Shown here: in pieces, positions 57,845 to 64,000 of the stretch
How positions within the stretch are numbered: the stretch's first letter is position 1
Layout of the letters: every line of letters starts with the position of its first letter
Source of the DNA: Thiomicrorhabdus sp. zzn3
GTDB lineage: Bacteria; Pseudomonadota; Gammaproteobacteria; Thiomicrospirales; Thiomicrospiraceae
DNA length: 64,000 nucleotides
Assembly: GCF_029767755.1 (NCBI RefSeq)
Contig: NZ_JARUQS010000001.1
Coordinates: forward strand, 620,001-684,000
Reading direction: 5' to 3'
The notes under the pieces: model-generated
Told to the model about the DNA's origin: nothing
Seen by the model: only the letters and a program-made list of their open reading frames with translations
The model's database searches: none
Made by a program: the position numbers and the translations under genes

Positions 57845-58890
57845 TGAAAACGGATGATAAGTTAGAGCCGGTTGATCTGGCCACTCTTTGCAGTATGCTG
57901 GATTTTATTTCGGCAGACCAGCCGCGTGAAGAGTGGACGCGGCTTTTGATGGCGGCTAAGTCTGAATTTGGTGACGGTGCCAAAAGTGTGATGCAGGCCT
58001 GGAGCGCTACCGCACCGAGTTACGATAAAAACGCCTTTCTAAGTACCTGGAAGAGCATTAAGGCTTCTGGTGGTGTGAGTATCGGCACCTTGATTCACGA
58101 AGCCAAACAGAACGGCTTTAGGTTTGCACCTATCAGCAAAGAAGAAAGGAAAAGGTTAAAAGCCGAACAGCGAAAACGAGAGGCGCAGCGTAAGCAGTCA
58201 GAAGCCAAGGAACGACAGGAGCGCGAGAAGTTACAAAGTGATGCTAAAGAACGCGCTCAAAAGTTGTTATCGGAGCGTGCATTCCTAGCTAATCCTGAAC
58301 ATCCGTATTTTGTGAAAAAGGGCATTAATGGAGAGGTAAACCGGTTGAGTCGTGTTTATCAGTTTGCTGAAACATTAATGATACCGGTGTATCAGCTAGA
58401 TAAGCGTGGCGAATTTGAACTCTGCAGTTTGCAATTTATCGGGCCAGATGGCGAAAAATTTTTTCTGAAAGGAGGCCTGACCAAAGGCGGGTTTTACCCG
58501 CTGCGTTTTAGTGGGCAGATTGTCACGATTGTGGTTTGTGAGGGCTTTGCCACCGGTGTGACGGTGGCGCTTCACTATGAGCCATTAGCGGAGGTAATTT
58601 GTGCTTTTAATGCGCGTAATCTGGCTCCGGTTGCCAGAGCGTTTAAACGGCGTTATCCGCTGGCCAGAATTATTATTGCCGGTGACAATGACCGGAAAAC
58701 CGAGAAAAAGACCGGTGTTAATGTTGGGGTGGTCAAGGCCTCTGAAGCGGCGCGCCTGGTAGACGGCGCCTTATTGATACCGGAGTTTGCAGAGCATGAA
58801 GCCGGTACTGATTGGAATGACCGATATTTGTTAGACCTGGCAAATCACACGGCAGCGAATGAAGCGGCGGGAGGTGCGGCTTATGGGTGA
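57844..58890 (+). CDS. PriCT_2/Toprim primase-like protein
   Basis: 348 residues. N-terminal region resembles the PriCT_2 domain (ADQPREEWTRLLMAAKSEFG, AWSATAPSYDKNAFLSTWKS). A Lys/Arg/Glu-rich helix (about 100-145) follows, then a Toprim domain with Glu in VVCEGFATGVTVAL and DxD-like IIIAGDNDRKT. Likely synthesises primers or assists the DUF927 ATPase, as split versions of P4 alpha protein. ATG overlaps the preceding stop; a longer frame from 57802 is not needed. Confidence 0.85.
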   Translation: MKTDDKLEPVDLATLCSMLDFISADQPREEWTRLLMAAKSEFGDGAKSVMQAWSATAPSYDKNAFLSTWKSIKASGGVSIGTLIHEAKQNGFRFAPISKEERKRLKAEQRKREAQRKQSEAKERQEREKLQSDAKERAQKLLSERAFLANPEHPYFVKKGINGEVNRLSRVYQFAETLMIPVYQLDKRGEFELCSLQFIGPDGEKFFLKGGLTKGGFYPLRFSGQIVTIVVCEGFATGVTVALHYEPLAEVICAFNARNLAPVARAFKRRYPLARIIIAGDNDRKTEKKTGVNVGVVKASEAARLVDGALLIPEFAEHEAGTDWNDRYLLDLANHTAANEAAGGAAYG

Positions 58891-60670
58891 ACTGCAAGCA
58901 TCCAACCGCGAAATTGATTTGACCGAAGCCGATCGGGCCAGTGAGAAAGTGAGCATCGTGGCCCAGAGAAAGGTTAATGAGCTTCCGGAAGGGTATTCCT
59001 TTGGTGAGAATGGCTTGAGCTATCTGGATCCGCACAATGATAACGCCAACCCTGTTTTAATTTGTTCAAAATTAGAAGTGACGGCGATGACGTGTGACAC
59101 TTCCGGAAATAACTGGGGTAGGGTGTTGGAGTTTTCCGATCCGCAAGGGCGTTCTAAAAAGTGGGTTATGCCTATGGAAATGCTGGCCGGTCGTGGCGAT
59201 CTCCTGCACAGTACGCTTCTGAATATGGGGTTAAGACTTTCCACCAGCAGTAAGGCTAAATCACTGCTGGCTCACTATATTCAGTCATGTACGGGTAATG
59301 GGATCTCAATTTGTGTTAACCGCATCGGCTGGTTTAAGAATTGCTATGTATTGCCTGACCGAACTATTGGCGATCGTGACGGTGAAGAAATATTGTTTCA
59401 AACGGACCACCCAACCAGTTTAGGTTTTAGTGTTTCAGGTACTCCGGAAGAGTGGCGGGATAATGTGGCTGTTTTTGGTATTGGAAACAGTCGTATAGCT
59501 TTTGCGATTAGCGCGGCGTTTACAGCACCATTGCTTTCTATGCTGGGCATTGAGGGCGGTGGTTTCCATTTTCGCGGTGAATCGTCAAAAGGTAAGACCA
59601 TTACGCTGTATGCTGGCGGTTCGGTTTGGGGTGGGCATGATCGAAAGAATACCTGGCGTGCGACTTCTAATGGGCTGGAAATGACTGCCTACCAGCACAA
59701 TGACAGTTTGCTGCTGCTGGATGAAATGGGTGAGATGAATCCCAGAGACATTGGAAATACGGTTTATATGTTGGCAAATGGCCAAGCAAAGCAGCGCATG
59801 AATGACGCTACCCCAAAGCAGTGGCGGCTGTTTTTTCTTTCTACCGGAGAGATCGATTTAAAAAGCGCAATGAGTGAAGTCGGAAACATCACACGTGCCG
59901 GTCAAGAGGTACGCCTGGTGGATATTGAGGCGGTGGCTGGTGAATACGGTGTATTTGATCGGTTGGCCGAAGGGTTTGCGTGCAGTAGAAGCCAGGCAGA
60001 ACACCTGCAGGAAATGACCGGGAAATTCTATGGGGCTGTCGGCCAGGTGTTTTTGGAGAGGTTTACCCTGCTTAAACAAGAATCGCTGGATTATTTTAAA
60101 GAGGCACGGGAAACGTTTAATCGAGAAAATGCGCCCGACCAGGCTAACAGCCAGGTACAGCGGGTGCTTAACCGTTTTGCGATTGTGGCCGCCGGTGGCG
60201 AGCTGGCGACCAGTTACGGTTTGACAGGCTGGGAGCAAGGAGAAGCATATAGCGCTGCCAAGGCGTGTTTTAACAGCTGGCTTTCAAATTTGCAAAGCGC
60301 AAAAGACTCACAAGAAGAAATCCAAGCGATTGACCAGATCCGGCTGTTTATTGAACAGCATGGAGAGAGCCGATTTACCGATCTTGACCATTACAGCGAG
60401 AGCAGGCCGATTAAAACCATTGATAAAGTCGGCTACCGGGCGGGTGAGAATGATGGTGGGCCAATTATGGTTTATTACTTCTCTCCCAGTGCATTTAAAC
60501 AGGTTGTATGTAAAGGAATAAGCTGGAAACTTGCGCTCAATGCCTTAAAAAATAGAGGATTCTTAAAACACGAACAAGGTAAATTACAATGCCGTACCCC
60601 CAAAGAGACGGAAAAGGGAAAAAGAGAGGGGTGTTATGCGGTTAAAGATTTAATTCTTCAGGATTTGTAA
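58883..60670 (+). CDS. DUF927 ATPase, putative replicative helicase
   Basis: 595 residues. DUF927 core with Walker A-like GESSKGKT (about residue 232) and Walker B SLLLLDEMGEMNPRDIGNTV. The C-terminal helical region ends with a winged-helix-like KQVVCKGISWKLALNALKNR. DUF927 proteins are typical of integrative elements and act with Toprim/primase partners. ATG 58883 follows GGGAGG and overlaps the previous gene by 8 bases. Confidence 0.87.
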   Translation: MGELQASNREIDLTEADRASEKVSIVAQRKVNELPEGYSFGENGLSYLDPHNDNANPVLICSKLEVTAMTCDTSGNNWGRVLEFSDPQGRSKKWVMPMEMLAGRGDLLHSTLLNMGLRLSTSSKAKSLLAHYIQSCTGNGISICVNRIGWFKNCYVLPDRTIGDRDGEEILFQTDHPTSLGFSVSGTPEEWRDNVAVFGIGNSRIAFAISAAFTAPLLSMLGIEGGGFHFRGESSKGKTITLYAGGSVWGGHDRKNTWRATSNGLEMTAYQHNDSLLLLDEMGEMNPRDIGNTVYMLANGQAKQRMNDATPKQWRLFFLSTGEIDLKSAMSEVGNITRAGQEVRLVDIEAVAGEYGVFDRLAEGFACSRSQAEHLQEMTGKFYGAVGQVFLERFTLLKQESLDYFKEARETFNRENAPDQANSQVQRVLNRFAIVAAGGELATSYGLTGWEQGEAYSAAKACFNSWLSNLQSAKDSQEEIQAIDQIRLFIEQHGESRFTDLDHYSESRPIKTIDKVGYRAGENDGGPIMVYYFSPSAFKQVVCKGISWKLALNALKNRGFLKHEQGKLQCRTPKETEKGKREGCYAVKDLILQDL

Positions 60671-60751
60671 GAGAGTTAAGCAAGTATTAAGGTTGGTTTA
60701 ATGTGTATTTCGTGTTATTTCTTTGTTAAGATGTGAATAAATATCTTTATT

Positions 60752-60766
60752 TGACATATTTTGTCA
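60752..60766 (+). promoter_or_regulatory. Palindrome on the RloA promoter region
   Basis: TGACATATTTTGTCA, 5-base perfect arms, includes a -35-like TTGACA (60751-60756), 33 bases before the rloA ATG. The -10 box is unclear. May be a repressor site for the defence pair. Confidence 0.45.
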
Positions 60767-60798
60767 TATTTACTCTTAAATTCTTATATGGGTTCCCT

Positions 60799-62082
60799 AT
60801 GTTAATTGAATTCTCTGTTTCGAACTTTCGTTCGTTTAACTCAACCCAAACATTTTCAATGTCTGCTGGTAATTTAAAAGAAGAATCTGCAGATCGCTCC
60901 TTTAATTTGTCTAATAGTGAGTACTTAGAAAATCTTACGCTATTAAAAAGTGCTGTTGTTTATGGGGCAAATGCAGCAGGGAAGTCGAATTTTATTAAAG
61001 CTATTGGGGCCATGAAGCGCATTGTTACAAGGTCAGCTAAGTCTGGACAAAGGGGCGACTTATTACCTGTAAGTCCATTTAAGTTGAACTCCAAAACAGT
61101 TGGTAATCCATCTGAGTTCGAGGTTATTTTCGTTTCGAATGGTGTTCGATATCAATATGGTTTTTCAGCTACATCTGAACAAGTCTATGATGAATGGTTG
61201 TTTGCATACCCTAAAGGGAGAGCGCAAAGATGGTTTTCTCGTGTGTGGGATAAAAGTTCAAATGATTATGACTGGGAATTTGGAACTAGCTTACTGGGAG
61301 AAAAACAGGTTTGGAAGAAGGCAACTCGAAAGAATGCACTATTTTTATCGACGGCAGTGCAGCTCAATAGTGAGCAGTTAAAACCGGTTTTTGATTGGTT
61401 TAGTGATACATGCCGTTTAATAGGTGTTAACGGCTTTCCGACTGAATTTAGCGCAAAATATTGCCATAAAGGTGAGAGTGAAGAGGTATTACGGTTTCTA
61501 AAAGAAGCTGATTTAGGTATTGACCACATTGATATTACACCTAATAAATTCGACGTTAATGAAGTTTTACCTGACGATATGCCTGATGCGTTACGTGAAG
61601 CTCTTGTGAATGAAATGAAGGACATTGATCAAGAAATTTATGAGGTAACAACCTATCACAATAATGAAAAGGGTGAAGCTGTGCCTTTTGAAATTGATGA
61701 AGAATCCACAGGAACACAAAAACTGTTTGCATATTCAGGGCCATGGTTGGATGTACTTAAAAACGGTTATGTTTTAGTAGTTGATGAATTGCATGATAAC
61801 CTTCATCCTAGATTAGTTCAGTACTTAGTCGAATTATTCCATCAACCAAAAACAAATCCTAAAAACGCGCAGTTAATTTTCACAACTCATGAAACATCAA
61901 TTTTAAATCAAGCTGTTTTTCGCCGTGACCAAGTCTGGTTTACCGAAAAAAATGATCTTTCAGAAACAGAGATTTATCCTTTAACTGATTTTAAACCAAG
62001 GAAAGGAAGAGAAAACTTAGAGGCAGCCTATTTGGCTGGACGTTACGGTGCTGTACCTTATGTAAAAAGCTCGGTGAAATAG
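60799..62082 (+). CDS. RloA-like AAA/ABC-type ATPase (defence)
   Basis: 427 residues. Starts MLIEFSVSNFRSFNSTQTFS, the OLD/RloA-type opening. Walker A YGANAAGKSNFIKAI at about residue 55; ABC-like signature EESTGTQKLFAYSG and Walker B VLVVDELHDNLHPRLVQYLV; the His of FTTHETSIL. Such ATPases pair with a Toprim-type RloB effector in phage-resistance systems (RloAB, AbiL; PARIS is analogous). ATG 60799 is the conserved start; the upstream in-frame ATG at 60733 adds a spurious hydrophobic leader. Confidence 0.87.
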   Translation: MLIEFSVSNFRSFNSTQTFSMSAGNLKEESADRSFNLSNSEYLENLTLLKSAVVYGANAAGKSNFIKAIGAMKRIVTRSAKSGQRGDLLPVSPFKLNSKTVGNPSEFEVIFVSNGVRYQYGFSATSEQVYDEWLFAYPKGRAQRWFSRVWDKSSNDYDWEFGTSLLGEKQVWKKATRKNALFLSTAVQLNSEQLKPVFDWFSDTCRLIGVNGFPTEFSAKYCHKGESEEVLRFLKEADLGIDHIDITPNKFDVNEVLPDDMPDALREALVNEMKDIDQEIYEVTTYHNNEKGEAVPFEIDEESTGTQKLFAYSGPWLDVLKNGYVLVVDELHDNLHPRLVQYLVELFHQPKTNPKNAQLIFTTHETSILNQAVFRRDQVWFTEKNDLSETEIYPLTDFKPRKGRENLEAAYLAGRYGAVPYVKSSVK

Positions 62083-62090
62083 GTGCGTTT

Positions 62091-62756
62091 ATGGGATCGG
62101 ATAACATGCATCACAAGAGAAAAGCAAGAAATGCGAGAACTCTTCATCGTAGAACGTCGAAAAGGTCTCCTTATGATAAGGTTTTAATTGTATGTGAAGG
62201 AGAAAAAACCGAACCATACTATTTTCAAGAGTTGATTGATCACTATCAAATTAATACCGCAAATGTCGTTGTGGATAGCAAATCTGGCTCTAGTCCAGAC
62301 CGAGTTTTGAAAAGAGCAGAAGACTTATACAAAGAGTCCGTAAAAACTGGAGATAATTACGATAAAGTTTTTTGTGTCTTTGATAAAGACTCTCATAAGC
62401 ATTTTATATCCACAAAAAAAGCTATAGAAATAAAAAAACCAAAGGGTGTCTTTGTATCTATTACGTCAGTTCCTTGTTTTGAATATTGGGTGCTACTTCA
62501 CTATAAGTATTCAGATGCCCCTTTTGTTAGAGGTGGTTCAAAATCGATTTGTGATAATGTTGCAAAAGAGGTCAAAATCTTTGACAAAGACTATAAAAAA
62601 GGAGCTAGAGGTTTATTTTTTAAATTAGAAAAAAATTTATCGATAGCTAAAAAGCATGCTGATATGTCATTAAAAGCAGCATTATCAACTGGAACTGATA
62701 ATCCAACGACTAATATTCATGAATTAGTTGATTATCTGCAAAACTTGAAAAAGTAA
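62091..62756 (+). CDS. RloB-like Toprim effector (defence)
   Basis: 221 residues of the RloB/AbiLii family. Basic N-terminus (HHKRKARNARTLHRRTSKRS), Toprim Glu in VLIVCEGEKTEPYYF, DxD-type acid in VFCVFDKDSHKHF, and the characteristic SVPCFEYWVLLHY. Probably a nuclease unleashed by RloA on infection. Starts 8 bases after rloA; low GC like its partner. Confidence 0.87.
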   Translation: MGSDNMHHKRKARNARTLHRRTSKRSPYDKVLIVCEGEKTEPYYFQELIDHYQINTANVVVDSKSGSSPDRVLKRAEDLYKESVKTGDNYDKVFCVFDKDSHKHFISTKKAIEIKKPKGVFVSITSVPCFEYWVLLHYKYSDAPFVRGGSKSICDNVAKEVKIFDKDYKKGARGLFFKLEKNLSIAKKHADMSLKAALSTGTDNPTTNIHELVDYLQNLKK

Positions 62757-62797
62757 TCTTAATAAGGGAAAAAACTTCTTTAAGAAATCGAGTTCTC

Positions 62798-62825
62798 TTT
62801 TCCCAAAAGAAGAATACCGCGCGCA
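62798..62825 (+). repeat. Inverted repeat, left arm
   Basis: 28 bases from TTTTCCCAAAAG to ATACCGCGCGCA; 25 of 28 match the reverse complement of 63172-63199, including an unbroken 13-base core AATACCGCGCGCA. Confidence 0.8.
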
Positions 62826-62851
62826 AAATCTGTATTTTTCAGAGGGTCCCT

Positions 62852-62941
62852 GTTGCATAAAGTCCTGTACGGGTGCGTAGAGGCGCGGTTTTCCGCTAGA
62901 TTTTCACTTGAACGTATAGGCAACTTACCCGCCTCTGCAAC
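62852..62941. other. Foldable segment (bulged stem)
   Basis: AGAGGCG (62879-62885) pairs with CGCCTCT (62930-62936), and GTTGC (62852-62856) continues the stem with GCAAC (62937-62941), leaving a 22-base one-sided bulge. Could be a structured RNA or a single-strand DNA hairpin such as a primase or nick site. Strand not determinable. Confidence 0.45.
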
Positions 62942-62993
62942 AATTCACCAGCCTGGTGCAAGTTTAAACGGTATAAATCATTAAAAGAATTTC

Positions 62994-63080
62994 GTCCCTT
63001 TCGTCCCTGTCTTGTCCCTTAAAAGGGACGGCTTCAAATCCTTTATAAAAGCGGTTCGTCCCTATTGTCCCTATTGTCCC
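62994..63080. repeat. Right iteron array (GTCCC, 9-bp phase)
   Basis: GTCCC at 62994, 63003, 63014, and at 63058, 63067, 63076 (exact 9-base steps in the second group), plus one inverted GGGAC at 63025. Read on the minus strand the units are GGGACAATA (twice), GGGACGAA-type (three times). The same GGGACAATA unit occurs in the left array. Orientation is opposite to the left array. Confidence 0.75.
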
Positions 63081-63171
63081 TTTAAAAAATATAACTGTTT
63101 ACAAAAAAGCCTTGTTTAATGAGAATGATCGGCGCGTGAATTTGGTTGTGATCGGATAAATGACTAAAATC

Positions 63172-63199
63172 TGCGCGCGGTATTTTCCTTTTGGAAAAA
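63172..63199 (-). repeat. Inverted repeat, right arm
   Basis: TGCGCGCGGTATT followed by TTCCTTTTGGAAAAA; partner of 62798-62825. The two arms enclose the foldable segment and the right iteron array. Confidence 0.8.
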
Positions 63200-63251
63200 A
63201 ACAAAAAACGGCTTTTTAATTATCCAGCGCAAAATATAGAGTGGCGAAATG

Positions 63252-63275
63252 AAATGGGGTTAAGATTGGGGTTAA
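63252..63275. repeat. 24-bp repeat near attR (arm-type site)
   Basis: Exact copy of 45990-46013, with two direct GGGGTTAA octamers separated by a short spacer. Lies 46 bases inside attR, in the same orientation as the copy near attL. Confidence 0.8.
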
Positions 63276-63321
63276 AGTTTGCTGATTGGCTTTTAACCTT
63301 ATGTTTTAAAAGGGATGTTTT

Positions 63322-63343
63322 ATCCCTAGTCCACCGCCATATT
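63322..63343. repeat. attR, 22-bp direct repeat
   Basis: Exact copy of attL. Only the last 18 tRNA bases are present, so no second tRNA gene is formed here. Confidence 0.93.
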
Positions 63344-63350
63344 TCAAAAG

Positions 63351-63386
63351 AACCCGCATAATCTCAAGGTTATGCGGGTTTTTTTA
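63351..63386 (+). terminator. Original chromosomal tRNA-Ser terminator
   Basis: AACCCGCATAA pairs with TTATGCGGGTT across an 8-base loop, then more T. In the empty site this would directly follow tRNA-Ser. The final GCGGGTTTTTTTATGCC is shared with the terminator beside attL. Confidence 0.85.
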
Positions 63387-63418
63387 TGCCCAAAATAAGT
63401 TGTTGACTGGTTTAAGCT

Positions 63419-64000
63419 TTAGAGATTGCCTTGGTTTACCACCACGCGATCTTTACCGCTGTTTTTAGCTTGATAGAGTGCTTTGTCCGCTTCGTGCCAG
63501 AATTCTTCAAGGCTGCCTTCGGTAAGTGCGATTCCCGCGCTGGCGGTGATAGAGAATTGACTGTCCATACTTGGACATTGAACGGTGGTGTTACGCACCT
63601 CTTTTAGAATGTTTTGGGCAATATCGGTGGCGTCGTTTAGATTACAGCCGACTAACAGCATGGCAAACTCTTCCCCGCCTATTCTGGCGACTAAGTCATG
63701 CTTTTTGCGATGATGGGTGAGGATTTGCGCAAATGAGATCAGGGCCGCATCACCCGCACAGTGTCCGTATCGGTCGTTAATCTCTTTAAAGTTATCGATG
63801 TCAAACATCACAAAACAGCAGGGGGTGATGTTTCTTTGAGCTTGACTGAGCAGGCCTTGTGCTTGTTCAACCAGGCCATGCCGATTCTGTACTTTGGTCA
63901 ATTGATCGAGCGTGGCAAGTTCTGAAAGCAGGCGATTGCTTTTTTTGAGCTCCACTGAGAGTCTGCGGAATTTGACAATGATTAGACCGGCAATCAAAAG
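63419..64000 (-). CDS. GGDEF diguanylate cyclase, 5' end outside window
   Basis: Makes cyclic di-GMP. Visible are the end of a membrane helix (LLIAGLIIVKF), a short coiled coil, and a complete GGDEF domain: DQLTKVQNRHG, FDIDNFKEINDRYGH, active-site RIGGEEFAMLL, and ADKALYQAKNSGKDRV. The A-site form is GGEEF, which is active in the family. An inhibitory RxxD site is not obvious upstream of GGEEF. The frame stays open to the window end, so the sensor part is missing. It is the first chromosomal gene beyond attR. Confidence 0.94.
   Translation of the reverse strand, partial: LLIAGLIIVKFRRLSVELKKSNRLLSELATLDQLTKVQNRHGLVEQAQGLLSQAQRNITPCCFVMFDIDNFKEINDRYGHCAGDAALISFAQILTHHRKKHDLVARIGGEEFAMLLVGCNLNDATDIAQNILKEVRNTTVQCPSMDSQFSITASAGIALTEGSLEEFWHEADKALYQAKNSGKDRVVVNQGNL

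Larger units (their letters stand above)
45854..63343 (+). mobile_element. 17.5-kb integrative element in tRNA-Ser
   Basis: Bounded by an exact 22-bp direct repeat containing the tRNA 3' end. An integrase gene lies next to the tRNA and points inward. Inside are AlpA, an unknown protein, a PriCT_2/Toprim protein and a DUF927 ATPase, plus an RloA/RloB pair and a sulfur-metabolism cargo. No capsid, relaxase or conjugation genes are seen, so it may be a satellite or a mobilisable island that relies on helpers. Base composition is lower in GC around 47.5-49.2 kb and 60.7-62.8 kb, consistent with mosaic origin. Confidence 0.93.
62757..63418. other. Non-coding right end of the element
   Basis: 660 bases without an ORF. 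Contains in order a 28-bp inverted-repeat arm, a foldable segment, a CACCA/TGGTG hairpin, the right iteron array, the second arm, a GGGGTTAA direct pair, attR and a terminator. Looks like an origin/regulatory region rather than decayed genes. Confidence 0.7.

Noticed and set aside
62919-62941. Reverse strand GCAGAGGCGGGTAAG resembles the P2/P4 cohesive-end core as I remember it (GAGGCGGG).
   Set aside because: Only eight bases agree, there are no packaging or capsid genes in the element, and the same bases are already explained by the bulged stem.
62798-63199. Insertion sequence or MITE bounded by the 28-bp inverted repeats.
   Set aside because: No transposase and no short direct target repeats outside the arms; kept as an unexplained inverted repeat.
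63322-63343. A second tRNA-Ser gene at attR.
   Set aside because: Only the last 18 tRNA bases are present; no D arm, anticodon or variable arm precedes them.

Overview
The window reads as a chromosomal segment of a motile gammaproteobacterium. The gene order flrABC-fliEFGHIJK-(MCP)-motAB-fliLMNOPQR-flhBAFG-fliA-cheYZA and the trxB/ftsK-lolA-rarA-crcB-serS cluster are both typical of that class. The moderate GC content, single polar-type flagellar regulon (FlrA/FlrB/FlrC, FlhF/FlhG) and sulfur-oxidation cargo would suit a Thiomicrospira/Hydrogenovibrio/Thiomicrorhabdus-like sulfur oxidiser. That taxonomic guess is an inference; no rRNA is present to settle it.

Layout. (1) 1-29.2 kb, plus strand: flagellar regulators, basal body, export apparatus, motor, late regulators and the main chemotaxis genes. 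Three sigma-54-type promoters lie before fliE, fliK and cheA. (2) 29.3-32.2 kb, minus strand: a short accessory motility operon (FliK-C-like protein, CheW, CheY-like, STAS protein, stand-alone FlhB C-domain). (3) 32.3-35.7 kb: cheR, cheB and a chemoreceptor. (4) 35.8-45.7 kb: housekeeping genes (NIF3-like, FKBP isomerase, trxB, ftsK, lolA, rarA, crcB, serS, MGMT-like) plus a candidate small RNA. (5) 45.78-63.34 kb: a tRNA-Ser(UGA) followed by a 17.5-kb integrative element bounded by 22-bp direct repeats. (6) 63.4-64 kb: the C-terminal part of a diguanylate cyclase.

The integrative element carries a P4-type integrase next to attL, an AlpA-like regulator and a replication module (unknown protein, PriCT_2/Toprim primase-like protein, DUF927 ATPase). 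It also has an RloA/RloB-type anti-phage pair near attR, and a cargo block for reactive sulfur handling: ETHE1-type persulfide dioxygenase, YeeE/YedE transporter, methyltransferase, ArsR-rhodanese repressor, MFS transporter, DsrE-like protein, and a frameshifted hydrolase. Three near-identical 20-bp palindromes sit exactly on the two divergent promoters of the sulfur block.

The least explained part is the non-coding DNA at the element's two ends. Each end holds an array of 9-bp-phased GGGAC iterons and copies of a GGGGTTAA repeat, and the right end adds a 28-bp inverted repeat and a foldable segment. In the excised circle these arrays would lie about 1.8 kb apart, which suggests a two-part replication origin served by the primase/DUF927 operon. 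Outside the element, the 8-bp palindrome CAGGCCTG is strongly over-represented.
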